Shown piece by piece: positions 23,291 through 38,000 of a stretch of 64,000 bases of DNA (the first letter of the stretch is position 1; every line of letters begins with the position of its first letter). Below the pieces are notes generated by a model. It was not told the origin of the DNA and searched no databases. It was given only the letters and a program-made list of their open reading frames with translations. The position numbers were made by a program, and so were the translations under genes. Source of the DNA: Mallotus nudiflorus (Eukaryota > Streptophyta > Magnoliopsida > Malpighiales > Euphorbiaceae); the NCBI GenBank assembly GCA_947683625.1, contig CANTUR010000049.1, positions 9,836,501-9,900,500 of the forward strand, written 5' to 3'.

Positions 23291-24125
23291 TTAATGCATA
23301 TGTATTATTACCCAAATGGTTTACACTTCAATGATGTTATTGTGAGATGATAAATTATATATGGAAAGTGGCACATGTGTTATGATATGCTTATTTGATT
23401 CAATTTTTCTTTCTTTTAAAACATATTGCTTAATTTGCCTTATTAATCCTCTTCCTTCTTTAAATTTTATTCTTTTTTATATTTTTTTTCAAATCCTTCC
23501 TATTTTGCTAATTAATGATTAATTATTGAATTAAGTTCAATTAATTAAATATTTTAATCTTAGTAAAATAAATTTTTTTTGTCCATTAATGCATGATTAT
23601 GATCTTAAGTCTCTTTAAATTCCTTTTATCTCTTAGTTAATTCCAAATAAATGTGAAGTTAGTTCATAGGGACTAAATTGTAACATTTTTTAGACTTAAT
23701 TTGAAAGTTTTCTAAAACTTCAAGGGGCATCACGAGCTTCGTCCTAACTGGGACTACATTTAGATCAAATCGAGACATCTATTCAATTTCTTACCCGAGA
23801 TGATCCTGATTTGAATCCCGATCGTGATAGTGCTCAAGACATGAATATCCCAACCAGGATGCTCAATGTCCCAATCAAAACTACACTCCTAACAATATAT
23901 GGAAAAATGAATCCTTACATTGAATAGGCACATAAATCCTAATTAGAAATAATTTTTTATGCATTTTTTGACTAAAATTCAAACTTCCTTCCTCTTCTTC
24001 TCCCTATTAAGTCTCTATAAATACTATCCTCCTTTACTTTTATTTTTTATTTCTTCTCTTCAAATTTATTCGTAATTGTTCACTCCTTATTTTACTTCTT
24101 CTCCTTTAGCAATTTTTTTTTCACC

Positions 24126-25335
24126 ATGGCTCTTAAGAAACATTCTAAAACCCCTTCATCATCTCAAAAGCAAACCTCCAAGAAAGATAAACCTAAAAGA
24201 TCACATCCTCCCTTCTCTCATTCTTCTCAAGATGTTAAAAAAAAGGACTTGCTCAATTTTAAAAGAGGCCCCTTATTCCTTCAAGATTCATGGATGAACC
24301 AACACTCAAGGCTATTAGATGATATGAAGAGGTCAAGGAACTTCTTTTACGAGGTGGTTTATATGACTTTACTTTCTCTCCTTTACCTTCTTATCCCACT
24401 TTGATTATGGAATTTCTTTCTACTTTCACTCTTCATTTTATGCTTTTTAATAATGAGAATCCATACTATTAAATGTGATTCAAATTGGCTGGGAAAGAAT
24501 GGATCATGACTCATATTAAATTTGGCACTCTCTTTGGTTTTTTATAAGAGGGTTATATTCAAGTTAACGCAAACTAGCTTCCCCACACTTTTTGGAAATG
24601 CCCATGCTCTTCAAGCCTCAAGCTTTTTAGCCAAGCGTACCAAAGCCTCAAATCTCAAATCTAAAACCTTGTGGTATGTCCATCATTTTCTTACCTATTT
24701 CATTAATGGTAGAGCTATAAATAATGAAACAATTTCTCTTTATAATCTTTTTATTCTTCATTGCCTTAGGTAGATTTTTTCAATGATGATTATGGCTTAT
24801 TAATGATAGTTCCACCAATGTTATTCATATTGATGGAATTGTCACTAAATTTGCTTAATTCTATGGCATTGATCTCTCTACCTTGCCTTCTACCAAACCA
24901 CTTCTTCTTGATGAAACCTTTATTAATCATTTTAAGCAATTTTCTATAATTAACAACAAGTGGGTTTGGAAGCATGATCTTAGTGAAAGCCAAAACCTTG
25001 ATGCTATATTTCAAGAAATTAAAGAATTTAAGGATCAAGGTAGTGAAGAGGAGCTTGATACTCAACCTTAATGGAAATGGACAAGGCAAGAAGGCACTTT
25101 TTCTCAAAGACCTCAAGCTTTTGGTAATGAGCCTCAATGGGTGGGATAACTCTTTGACCGTATGAGCTTAATAGAGAGCAGCTTCAATGCTCAATTTAAT
25201 CAAGTTGATGAGCATATAGCCCACCTTCAATATAATATGCACTATTTTTATGGAAAGTAAGGATATAAATGCTCTTATGCTCCATTCACTCATCCTTCTC
25301 CTCTTACTCAAGATGGTGCTCCTCATAAGGAATGA
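24126..25335 (+). pseudogene. Env-position ORF remnant of a truncated copia element
   Basis: Starts at an ATG in good context (CACCATGGC) with a basic, serine-rich N-terminus (MALKKHSKTPSSS). It continues through several frame changes to a C-terminus with a likely coiled helix (IESSFNAQFNQVDEHIAHLQ) and a short proline-containing tail. The same N- and C-terminal blocks occur in the ORF at 55,064-56,323. It lies between copia RNase H and a polypurine tract plus LTR, the position of the extra ORF (often called env-like) in Sireviruses. No signal peptide or clear membrane anchor is evident at the ends. Function unknown. Confidence 0.65.
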
Positions 25336-25780
25336 TTGTCTTCATACATATTTTATATATTATATCTTATTTATGGCTTATTTTTTTGTATTTTGTTATG
25401 TCCTATTCTTAGTTTCTTTTTGGTTCATGTTTAGTTTATGGCTTTTCTCTTTTGTTTCTTTTCGGTTTATATTAAGTATCTTTTTATAATTGTCCTTCTC
25501 TCTTTCATTTAATGCAATGTTTATTCTCTTTTAGATTTAAGTTTGAGTTTGCCCAAGTTTGATTCGAATGATTTATGCCTAAACTTAATCCTAATGATTT
25601 CATGATTATTAAAACTATCACCAATTATTAATGCCATATTAATTATTTAAACATTCATGTATACACTAAGGAGGAGTAAATTTAAAAAGCTCATAATTAA
25701 GGGGGAGCTTAAAAGATCACACACTTATACATTTGCATATTTGATTATATTTCCAAACTCAAAATTAGTTTTTCAAAATC

Positions 25781-25794
25781 AAAAAGGGGGAGAT
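25781..25794 (+). other. Copia polypurine tract
   Basis: AAAAAGGGGGAGAT immediately precedes the LTR start TGTTGACC. It is the same type as the tract of the full element (53,494-53,512, minus strand). Confidence 0.8.
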
Positions 25795-27035
25795 TGTTGA
25801 CCTTTTGTAATTATCAATCTCAATTCTCCTTATTTTGATCTTAACAAACCATATTTTGAAAATCTAATGAGTTTGCCTCAAGTGTATATAAGTTAGGATC
25901 CCTTTGGAAATAAAATCATAAAGAAAACAAAATGTTTGAAGGCTTGACAATAGCCATCTCAAACAATAGTTCCAACTAGGACACTTTTTGTAATATGGTG
26001 GCTCAAAATCAAGATAAGGACTGTGTTCATCTCGAACTTAGTCCTGATTAGGACATCACTTAGGATAAGCATATCCCAACTAGGATCATAAGACTTTGCT
26101 CAGGACTTAATCTAGCAATTTTTAAAGGCTCGAACAATGACCATCCTGGTCTCCATCCTGACCGGGACATCACCCGGGACATGGCCATCCCAATCGAGAT
26201 TATATGGCCTCACTTAGGACCCAAGCTTGCATCATTTGAAGATTCAAGCAATGACCATCCTAGTCTCTATCCTAATCAAGATGCTACTCGGGACGTCAAT
26301 CACGAGTGATGTCTCGATTAAGACTTAACAAGTCATTTTCAAGTAACAATCTTCTAACTTACAACGGCTGGTTTTTTATTGAATGTCTTGATCGAGACAT
26401 GGTATTTCCCAATCGAGACTAAGCATCTTCCTATAAAAAGTTAAAATGTAATTAATGAAGCTTGAAGAGTCTTAGGACAACTTTAATGGCTTCATTAGCT
26501 ATATTCTTGATGCTCAAATATAAAATCAGCTCTTGGAACTTCATTTAAAAAGTTACACACTTAATGGTTGAATCAATTCCTTTGAGCATTCATTAAACTT
26601 TAAAATTCCTTTTTACAATCTTTATATTTCATTAACTCTTATGAGAGTTAATTGTGTGACTAGAATAGGAACTCTTCTTTTTATATTTTATAGGGTTTTA
26701 GAAAAAAGAAGTGGGGTTCTATTCTTATGTGAAAGGTTAAAGTGTTTGCCTATTGAAACACTTGGGAATTAGGTTGAAGGGTGATCCTAAACTCTTGTTT
26801 GTAAGGTTAGAGTTGAGCCTAAAACTCAAGCTTACACAATCAATCTAAGTGAATAGATTATGGTGATTTAAAAATCCTAACTTGGGAAAGTTAAGTGGAG
26901 ACATAGGTTTATTGAGAAACTGAACTCCTTAATTTCTCGTGTGCAATCTTCTAAACCTTAATCTCTCCTTAATTTCTTCTTAATTTTCTTTTAATTATCA
27001 GAATCCCTAACCACCTCCCCTTTAGGGCAATTACA
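25795..27035 (+). mobile_element. Copia 3' LTR of the truncated element
   Basis: Starts TGTTGACCTTTTG and ends about TTAGGGCAATTACA, roughly 1,240 bp. The interior resembles the solo LTR at 18,962: CTCTTATGAGAGTTAA-like block, CACTTGGGAATTAGG, CCTAACTTGGGAAAG. It ends an element whose left part is only RNase H and the env-position ORF. The target duplication cannot be checked because the 5' end is missing. Confidence 0.78.
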
Positions 27036-27059
27036 ATATGCATTTCATGAGAGTTATGG

Positions 27060-27640
27060 GACTTAATGTTGTTTACAAGCTTGATCACCCTTTAGAATTT
27101 ATTTAGACACTAGTGTTATATTTAAATATTAATTCTAGTGAGAAAAACAATAACAATCTATTAATTTAAATTGATTTAGTTAAGAGCCACTTTGATATTA
27201 ATATTCCATTAAAGATTGCTTGAACAAATTGATTATGGTTAATTAATAATGCTAGTGAGAGCTAGGGAATCGGGTAATTATCATAATTGAAATTATAAGA
27301 GTACTAGAGAGAGACATCACAATATTAAAGATGCTTAAAAAATGAGATGTTATTCATAATAGATAAGAAATTATCACCATCTTGAGATAAATTAAGTCGG
27401 GGGAATTAAACCCTAACATCTTTAATTATATACAATTAATGATAAAATTTTATATTGTTTTAGATTTAATTTATCTTATTAATCATTAAAATTATCAGTA
27501 GTCTAAACAAGAAAAATATTAAAAGTAGCTCCGTAATTAACACTATCTCCATGGGAACGATATCTTTTTATTAATACTTGTACAATTCTATGCACTTGTG
27601 GATAACACCCATTAGGGAGGAGCTAAAAATTTGTTAATTT
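27060..27640 (+). mobile_element. Possible Ty3-type LTR end remnant
   Basis: The stretch ends with CTCCATGGGAACGATATC, then TACTTGTACAATTC and TGCACTTGTGGAT. This resembles the U5 end of some plant Ty3 elements, which I recall as a CTCCGTGGGATCGATA block followed by GTGCACTTGCGG. No start, target duplication or internal region could be found, so this is tentative. Confidence 0.3.
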
Positions 27641-27753
27641 TTGGAAAAGTTGAAGAGGGAAGCTATGAAAGTTGGAAGCCATCGTAGTTGGTGCAAAATC
27701 GAGCTGGACCTAGCATCACAGTTGTTTATTTTACAATCTCCATAAGTGGAGCT

Positions 27754-27995
27754 CAGTGGTGGTGGCTGCATCATCATCGTGTTAGAAGGCTGTAAGATGC
27801 GAAAAAGACCACTAAACTATATGCGATGTCGCTCTAGGTTGAGGTTAAAATTGAATGATGACTGCCCATCTTCCTATAGTGGTTGCACCACTATTGTCGT
27901 GATGGGAGGCTGTGAGATGTGAAAAAGGCCACTACACTATGCTCGATGTCACTCTAAGTTGAGGTTAAGATTGAATGATGACTGTCCATCTTCCT
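27754..27995. repeat. Two tandem copies of a 121-bp unit
   Basis: Copy one is about 27,754-27,875 and copy two 27,876-27,995. Shared blocks include GAAAAAGRCCACTAMACTAT and TTGAATGATGACTG, with the ends CCCATCTTCCTA and TCCATCTTCCTA. Function and origin unknown. Confidence 0.85.
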
Positions 27996-27999
27996 AACC

Positions 28000-30900
28000 T
28001 AGCCCTTCAATTATCACATGTTATGAAATTTTTAATTAGCTTTAACTTTCAATTTCAATCTTAAAGTACCCAGGTAGGGCATTTGCCAAAGATGTCCACC
28101 CATGAGGGTTCGAACTCCACAGGTGGCCCTATCCCCCACTAAAAAAAAAATCTCAGTTCTCAAAGTCTTTTTATATGATTGATACCTCTCCATATAAAAG
28201 TCTAACGATATAAAAGATTACGGGTCCAAAATTCAAACTCCAAATTCAACTGGTATATACACCACCATCACTAAAATAATTGAAATTAACTTGCTAGCGA
28301 TATACTTTTTTTTAGGTTTTTTACTTTTATTTTATCTTTTATGCTAAAAAATTTAACTTATTCTTAGCAAGGGAGACAATATATTTTTTAAAAAAAATTT
28401 AATTTCATAGTTGCATTATTTTACAGTCTTAAGAATGGTGAAGAGAATAATTATTCATTTCCCCTCAACATTGCCCAATTGTTTTTTGAAGTTGAGGTTG
28501 GCACAATGTGATTTGAGGTTGAGGTTACAGCAGTGAGGCTTTATGTTAATATTATTATTTTTTTTCCATTAGATTTGTTGATGTTATTTATTTATTGAAG
28601 AAGAAGAAGAAGAAAAAAAAAGAAGAGGAGGAGGAGGAGCGGAGGGTGATGTGGTAATTATATGGCCCACAAACAGTTGATTTAACTGCTCTGTTAATGA
28701 AGGGTCATAAATATCAATGAAACTTATTTTTGGAGTATAATTGAGACAAAAATTAATTTAGAGGTACATGTTAGTCCGTGAGTATACTTTAGGGGTAAAA
28801 TTGTACCTTATCCCTTTTAAATGGTAATAAAACAACTTTTCAATCATTATTTTTTATCTATCTCATCTACTGTGAGATATTTTTATGCTTCTATTATCGG
28901 TTTTAAGGGTTTTGAAAAATGATCCTAACAGTGGCATATTATACTATTTTTAAAAAATATTAACATTTGATTTTTTTTAAAATTAATAATTTTAAAAAGA
29001 TGCTTTTCACATTAATCTTGTACATTTAAATGAAAATTAAACTCATGGCTGATAAAAAGATGAAAATTTATTTGGCAACTTAAAAATGCAAGCATTTACT
29101 ACTTTTATAAAAATAAAAAATATTTTTCCTATTGCCTTTTCTAGATATTAGGGCAAATTTTATACAAACTTTATGTGAAAATTCAGCACTGGAGGCAATT
29201 GCCCCACTAAATTTTATGTAGATTCTTCTTTGATATGATAATGTCATGTCATGAATCACATCTCTATTGATTTAAGAAGCCAAAGTCTCTTTGGCAGAGA
29301 GAGAGAGAGAGAGAGAGAGACCAAAGTATGCTTAAATTTTTCCAAAGAAAAGTACTTATGTTGATGCTGATTTATTTTTAATACGTAGACTAACCACGGG
29401 CTGGTATAGACTACGACATGTACTTTAACTCCAATAGTCTCAATTATTATATCAAAAGGATTAATATATTGGCCAATTTTCTTAATTTACAAAATAATTA
29501 TTTAAATATATCAGCAAATAAAAAATAATTTATAAATATTTTTTTATCATTATTTAAAACGTTTAAATGGCCTTTTATAATATTTCAAAAAAAAAAAACC
29601 TTTAATAAAACACCTTTATTGAATGTTTATTAATAAAACTTTAAGTTGTTTAAATAATCATTTAATAAATTAAGGAAATAAATTACATTTAAAAGTGGAC
29701 TAAAATATAGAGTTAAATCAAAATTAAATACGTATGTACATGCTCAATTTCAATAATTGATTGGACTTAATAATTGAAGTTTAAATCATAAAATTTATTT
29801 TAATTTTTATATTATTATTGTGTTAAAATTTATTAGTAGATACTTTAATAAAAAATCAGAATTTGAGACACAAGGGAGACATCACAGAAATTTTTTTTAA
29901 AAAAAAGTTGCAAAGCATGTTTTGTTACGAAAATGAATCATGGCTACTAGTGTGACAATAGCCATGACGCAAATAATTTTTTAATACGAATTTCAAAATA
30001 TATGAAACCAACCATATAAAAAGTAATTTGAAAAGAATAATTTCGTCTTTAAAGATACTATTTGGGGACACTTTTCTTTTTGATATCTTCGGTTGAAATA
30101 TAAATTGAATTCCAAGGCAATGTTTTTGTATATGGATAAAAATATTTAAAATGAATTTTTTTAAACATTTATTTAAAATGAATTTATAATAATAATAATT
30201 TTAAAATTAATATAACTAAACTTTTGGGTCCCAGCAAACAATTATGATTAATAATAGTCTGGCAAATTCCATCAATTTGCGCATCATTGCACAGTCAAGA
30301 GTCAAGAACTGAAGATTTGGTTCCAAAAAAGATGGTTAAAAGTTGAATTATGAGACGAATAATTAGATTGGAAACAGTTGCAGCCCTTTTTGAATTTGAA
30401 CAAAAAGGATTAGTAAGTGGGACACATAGTGCACCCCATAATCACAACATACCATTTTAGTCACGTCAATAAATAAGCAAATCTGGAATAAAAACACACA
30501 CAAAGGGGGAAATTACATGAGTAAAGAAAATTAAAATAAAGTAATGATGTGGAATTGGCCAATTAGGCACATTATCAAAATTTTATGAAAGCATCCAACT
30601 TTATTCTCAAACAGTTAAATTAATGATGTGATTTTCAATGTGAAGCTTTAAAACCCAAATATTCTCCATGTCTTTACAGCCATTCTTTTGCTTTTATCAT
30701 TAGAGTCTTTTCTTGTTTTCCATTTTCCTTATCTCAAGTGCACATCAATAACTCCAATCAAAAGCTGAACTAATCACACAAAAAGGAGACCATAAAGTCA
30801 AGCTTTCACACACCTAATACTAAAATGACCCACTAAAGACATAGTTAAAAAAAAAAAAAAAATTAATTGGTCTAGCTTGTTTGTGAAACTTATTTTAATT

Positions 30901-31929
30901 ATGCTTCCCTATTTGGTTTTAATTTAAAAAAAAAAAAGATTATGAATTTTCTAATGAATCTCCTGACAACTATTTCAAATAATTTTAAGTCACTATACTT
31001 AATTAAAATAAATACATAAAATTAAATTTTTAATAAAATAAAAAATAAATTATGAGTCTTTTATGGAACATAATAACAACTTAATGACTTATTATTCTGT
31101 CTTAAATTTATAACTCATGAAAAATATTAATTTAATACCAAATAAGACTAATTCAATGATACAACTATGTAGTTCTTCATCGAATTAAATTATTTTATTT
31201 AATATCAAATAATATATAAAATTATATTTAGTTAAGACTAAATGAATTTAAAGAGTCAAGGATCAATAAGGTGAGACTGAGCTCATTTATCAAATGAACT
31301 TTAAAATAAAATTCAAATTTGATTCGTTTTATTTAATAAATGACTAGAGCAAATTTTTTAGAATTGAATTTTAAGCAATTTGTGGGCAATTCAGCTTGTT
31401 GACACAAATAGATATAGTATTTGAATTTTATTGTTGATAATTTGTTAAATTAATTTTCAGCTGTTTTAAAAGAAAATTTTTCTTATCAGTATTTACATCA
31501 TTTAGTAAAACCTAAGATCTGGTTCTGTAAAAATTTAGAGAAATCATAGAATTTACTTTAAGTTTATGTGTATGTATAATCCACCATTAAAACTGAATTC
31601 GTTCCTTTGCTCAGCTTTCTTGCCAATACGTAAATGAACACATTGCTCATAACCCAAAAAAGAATATACAAAGATTACTTCATTGAAATGACATTAACAT
31701 ACTGTTTCATCTTTTTTCCTTTGATTGCGAGGTTAACGGAAATCATTCTCTCTTTTTCTCTTGAGCCCTCCTTACCCATTACAACCTTTCTTCCATTTTA
31801 AAACACTTATATATATGTATCTATTCTACATATATTTTTTTTTCCCATTACTGGCAAAAGCAAAAATGAAAAAAAAAATTAAAATTAAAATACAATGATA
31901 TACTGCTAAGTCTATCTTGATACACGATT
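28000..31929. other. AT-rich intergenic DNA downstream of the KANADI gene
   Basis: No gene was recognised. It contains a purine-rich tract of GAA and GGA repeats (28,597-28,643), a GA microsatellite (29,296-29,320) and a GGGTTCGAACTCC motif at about 28,112 that resembles an RNA polymerase III B box. The 3' untranslated region of the KANADI gene must begin at 31,929 and run leftward, but no poly(A) site is clear. Confidence 0.6.
29296..29320. repeat. GA dinucleotide microsatellite
   Basis: An uninterrupted run of about twelve GA units between CTTTGGCA and CCAAAG. Confidence 0.95.
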
Positions 31930-32037
31930 TCAATCACGTCCCTTGATTTGCCAGTCTGTTCTCCCCAAGGAGAACTCCAAGCTTGGAGTCTCCAGTGCTA
32001 TCTTGTTAGATGTTTTTGATTGATCTAATTCACTTCC
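31930..32037 (-). CDS. KAN1: KANADI1-like exon 6 and stop codon
   Basis: 108 bp after acceptor GCGTAG. It codes the conserved C-terminal motif PSLEFSLGRTDW and ends TGA at 31,930-31,932. This motif is a family signature, which makes this the true last exon despite the 1.2-kb intron before it. Confidence 0.9.
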   Translation of the reverse strand, partial: GSELDQSKTSNKIALETPSLEFSLGRTDWQIKGRD

Positions 32038-35000
32038 CTACGCATATATATAGAAATGTAGAGCTTCGTTAATTCCATGTAATACATATAAATATTTGCA
32101 GTAAATTACTTAACTTTATGTTGAATTTTAGTGATCTTTTTGAAACAAATTATAATCTTAACTTTATCTTGATCATTGTTAGATTATTTTATATTGAAAA
32201 CCCTAAGGCCTTGCAGCTTCACATAATCACAAATGTGTCAAACTCTTCTATGGCATAGTGAGGGTCTGTTTATTTATGACCAGGACCGGCTTAAGGGTAG
32301 TTATGGCTTTTTTTTTTTTTGGGTCACTTTTTAAGATATAAAATCATTAAGTTACTATTTTTATATATTAATTATTTTAAAATAAAATTCTATTAAAATA
32401 AAATAAATTAAAAATGATTTAAGGCTAACATATAATGAATTTTTGTGAATTTTTTTGGCCAAATATAGAATTTTGCTCAATTATTTTATGTTATCTCTCA
32501 ATTTTCATTTTGTTCAATTTCACTTTTTAACTTCTATTTTAACCTATTTAACTTTTTTTACATATCAAACAAACGCATGTATTTAACTCATACTGGGTTT
32601 GAATAGGTGAAAAACATAAGTTAACAGGTAAAATTAGTGAAAAATAGAAGTTATATAGTCTAAATAAATAAAAAAATATAAATTAATAGGTAAAATTGAA
32701 CAAAATATAAATCGAAAGGTAATATACAATAATTGAGTTTAAAGTTCAGGGGTGAAATTGTATATTCTGCCTTTTTTTTTTCAACTCAAAAGATGGAAAA
32801 AAATTTAAATGTTCAAAAAAATATCTAACAAGTAATTTATTTCAAAAAAAAATAATTTGAAAATAAGAAGACAAATGAAAAAATAAGAGAAAAAAATTAA
32901 AAATGTATAATATTTAGATGCTTACAAATTTAATTAAGAATTTTTTATTTAAAATTAATAAACATAGTTAATAAAATTATATTTAAAATCGCATTTTCTA
33001 TTAAAATTGTGTTTTAGTATTTTCATATATATTTTTCTTCTATCACCGTTAAATAAGATTTATTTCATATATTTAACAATAATTATTTGCCTATTTCTGT
33101 TATGTTTTTGCTAATTGTAATTGCATGAATTTGGGTATGCTCTATAAGTTTCGAGACCAAGTTAATCAACAAATAAAAGAGTTGATCCCACTCACCTCAA
33201 ATTGGTTTCCAGATGGCTGTTGAGATGATAGGGTTTCTTCTGGTAGCCTCAACTCATCCAAATGGTCCCTTGAACTGGGATGCACCCATCTTCCTCTGCT
33301 GCAAAGAAAAATCCCATAAATAATGAGCAAGTATATATGTTACTCCAGTCCAATTACACAACTGATTTACTCCAGTCCAAGTATATATTTTATCCCTTCT
33401 ACCCATTAATTATTTACTCACTAAATGGATGTTTCATCTTTATACACACAGGTATGCATTAATTCACTTATAGGAAGCTTAAAATATTTTGATGGATGTG
33501 GAATTTTTTACCGTTTACCAACTGAAAATTGATTGAAGATGGATATATATAGATACATAGCACTTAAAAATTTCACAACCAGTCACAATTTAAAAAGCCA
33601 AGCCAGTAAAGAACTCTTTAATATATGTGTGTGAGTGTTTATTTATTTATTTATTCTTTGACACAGATTTAATTGTTTCAAAACTTTTGCAATTGAGGCG
33701 TAGAACTAAGCATCATATTTCATTCAACATTTTTGGAAATTAAAAAAAAATTAATAAAAACTTTTGTTCATCAAAGTTTTGGGAAATAATAATGAAGCAA
33801 AAGATAGAAGATTTAATGGGACTGCTCCAGTGATTAAGATTTCGAGCTAAAATTTCTCCGTCATTTTTCTTTAATTTGCTTCACCTTTGCAACAAATTTT
33901 TATGCTGATATATAGATAATATAAAAGTAGAATAACCAAGTGTCTGTTTCATTTGATTTGACTTGATAAAAGCACAACACTAGTTACATACGAACTTAGG
34001 AGACTTACCTACAGTGAAAGTATTTTTTTATCCCTGTGTTGGATGTGTAATATATATTACAAGAAATTTTCGCTTACACATGATGTATTGTGCCATACGG
34101 TTAACACAAGTTAAAATGTTTGCATTTGGTAAATAAAAATAAGATATGTGACTTTATATTACGCATTCAACTGTTAGGTAATACATCAAGCCTATGCAAG
34201 AATTTTTCTACATTATGAAATTTTTACCTAAAATAAATATGACACATATATTAAATATCACAATTTTAAGTATTTAATATAATACGTTCGAAATAGGTAA
34301 AAATTTCTGTATAAACCTAGGACATATGTGGCTCAATTGTTGTTGCTAACTGTTAACTGAAAATTGTTGTTAGCTATTAGTTAGTAGCTAATTAATATTA
34401 AATATTTTATAAAATCATTTATAGTTGTTATTATTAATATATTTAATCACAATTATAAATATTAATTATTATTTAATTTTTTAAAAATGTTACATTCAAT
34501 ATTATTTGTTCAAATAATAATATATGAAATTTATATTCATTAATATAAAAAATATTATATATCTATATATTTTGAATATTAAGAATGATGTAACTAAATA
34601 TAACAATATTTCTACTACTTTTTTTTTAAAAAAAAAAAGTCTAATACATATAAATATTAAACTATAAATAAAAAATACTAATGTAATAAATTTGAATCCT
34701 TAAAAAAGAGTTGTTTAAAAAAAGTAACTAAAAATATAGAGAAAAGAAGTTAACATTATAAAAAATATAATTGTTAGATTAATTTAAATAATTATAATTA
34801 CATATAAGGATAATGAAGTAATTATATTTAAAAATGAGAGTTTTCATGAAAATTTTAAATTGAAATTAATGCAAATGATAGTTGATAGATATTTAAAGAT
34901 TTATTATGGTTACCATTTAAAGAATATAACAAAACAGCATTTTCTAACTTTGCAAACTAGATAGCTATAAGTTGTACCTGAACAATTATACCAAATCTTC

Positions 35001-38000
35001 TTATTCTACTTACTTTTCGAAACACTACATTTTGCTTTAGTGTAATTGTTATAGTCTTTAAAATCTTGACCCCACCAACTAAAATATAGAAAAAAAGAAG
35101 AGTATATTGAAGTGTAGAGTTTAATTCTTATTATTGTCTTTTGAAAAGAAAAATTATTTTATGTTGTGTAATTTATTGATATTTAAATCATATAACTTTT
35201 TTATTATAAAAAAAAAATTAAATAAATATATATATAGAACCATCAAGCAATAAGGATGATAGGAGAGAACAATAAAATGATGAAAAGAGCAGGATAAAAT
35301 TGAATTTTATTATAAACCATCTTTATGAAGAAATAGGAAAATATAGAGATTGTTCAGCTTATTTACACGATAAAAAGATAAAAACTAAAGATTGATTGTA
35401 GTGATAGAGATGGTGGTGTGGGTAATGGTGGCAAAAATAAAAGAACGAAAAACAAAAATGAAGCCAATTAAGAAAAATACAGATGAAGATAGAACAAAGG
35501 AAATTAAAAAAAAAGGAAACAGGAAAAAAGAAATGAGAAACATTTTAGTGTTATTCATTATACTAAAGATATTTTAGTTTGTATTGAATTAGTTCTCATT
35601 AACTAATTTAAAAAATTTTACTAAAAAAATCACAATATCAACATAAGCTAAAATTATAAAGTGAAAATATAATTAAAAGGCATTTTAATATATAACCAAT
35701 GAAAAACATAGTTTAGTGACAAATTTTCTCCAAAAATATTTAGAGGTGTATAATTTAAGTCTTATATTATTGGTTTTTTTAAATCAATGTTTAATTTGTA
35801 TAAAAGAAAATAATTAATATTATTACATAAGCTAAGTTATTTAATTTTCTACTAATAATTATTATTATACAAAGTAGTTAGCAGGCCAAATCTCCTGAGA
35901 AAAAAAATTAGCATCCGACATGTTTATTTCTTCTAAGTAATCCAAATGGTATAAAATGCATATATGTCTTTCTAAAAAGTTCAGAATAATAACTTGTACC
36001 TCACTTTATAATCAGTATCTATTGAAACTTGTGACTTTTTGAAACTTAAATTATATATCTTACTTTCCACATTTAAATTAAATTTTATAATGTAAAATTT
36101 ATAGAGAGCACATATTAATTATAAAAGTTTTTAGAAATTTGGTTGAGGCCTATGTTATTTGTGTAACAAATTTAAAATTTTGTGAAATTTTATAATTTTA
36201 TTTCAACTTTTAAATTTTACTAAGTATTCTGATTTAATCAATATTTATCAATTTTGATTTAATAAACATTTATCAATTTTAGGGTCTGTTTTCTTAATAA
36301 AAAATAAAGTTGGAAATTTGAATCCGAATGTTTGGTTAGTTAAAATTTAGTTCGGTGATGAAAATAAATTCTCATTCCAATGGAAATCACCATTCCCATG
36401 ACACATCTAAGGAATGAATTCTCATTCCATGAAAATCAATTCAAACCAATTATAAAATTTAAAATATTATAATATACTATTAAAATTTATACGATATTTT
36501 AAAAAAATAATTATTAAAATAATAAATAATTTTTATTTAAAAATATTAATAATCAATTTAAAATAAAATTTTATAATTAATAATCATAATGCTAATTTTT
36601 AATTTATAAAAAATAATTATAAAATACTTTTATAAATAAATATTGTTGATACCAATTCCTATTCCATATTAAGCCAAACACTTTACTAAAACTTTCATTT
36701 TATTTTTTATTCTCTTCCATTTCGATTTCAATTCTAATCTTAAAATACGAATCAAAGTACTCCATACAAACAATTATTTTATCAAAATTAAGCAGAAGGT
36801 ATTAACTTCATATCTATAACATCTTGTCATATTTATTAATTTTTTCTCTTATGCATATTTAAAATTGTTTTTGTATTGTTCCATAGATGTTTCATACTTT
36901 GATGTTAAAGTTTTTCTTTTTGCTCTTTTAAGAGAAAGGGAAAAAGAGATCGAAATTTGATAGACGTATATTAGAATATAGAAAATTATTGTCTACAGTC
37001 AGTGCATTAATGTGTCTTGCTTTCATCGACTTAGTGTAGAACACTTAATATATATGTTGCACATTAGATATAATACTATGGGAGTAGACAAAAATCTCCC
37101 AAAGAATATTTACTCTACCATTACATCATTGATTTAGTGACTAGGATGTTTGGCACCTCATTCAAAATGTGAGCAACCAATTTTTAATGTTTAATTCATT
37201 CAAATAGTCATACAGGAATAGAGTCGGTTGCGGGTAGGGATTTTAAACAAGAATGAATATCAACCTTATTATCTTCTTTGCACCAATAATGTGTAAAATG
37301 TTTGAATGGTTACTATATATTTTCTTTTATCATATCCTCTTGATTAAAAACCTTACAGATATTGGGGCTGTGTGGAATTTAACTGCCCCTTCTCTCTTCA
37401 GTTCAATATTTATGGTACATATTTGTAGTTAATCCTATAACCAAATCTTGCCCCCCTTATTTTTATTTTTATTTTATTTTTTTCGAGAAAAAAATCTTGC
37501 CCTTTAACTGAATGTAATTATCTTATATTAATACCTCATTTGATCCTAAACATTTTGGGAAAAGAAAGTTACAATGTGATTATCATAAATCATTTCTTCA
37601 TTGTTAAACTTCTGAAATTTTAACAGAAATTTCTTAGAGTCAAAAGATTCAGAATATTTTTCGTGATTTCTGGTCTGAAGCAAAAATCACTGTTCTGTGC
37701 GGCCTTCTCTCTCCTTCTATCAAACCAGAATTTTCCTTCATTATAAATATTTTAATTGTTTGTTAAAAAATAAAAATTTATAGAAGCTACGAACTAATAT
37801 TGAGTGCTTTAAAAACTAATAATTTCACATATAGCCAAAATATTAGAATTTTTTTTTATCAATAATTAGTGAGAGTTTATTTTTCTTTTTTATTGGTGAG
37901 AGTAAATTAACCATTTTAAAAGTTCCATCAAAATATAGCATTTTTTCTTCAACGTTAGATTATACTATATAAACTCCATCTTCTACATTCACAGAAACAT

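Noticed and set aside
36281..36770. TIR element in intron 4 starting GGGTCTGTTTTC
   Set aside because: The right arm does not pair convincingly with the left and no target duplication was found, so it is not listed as an element.
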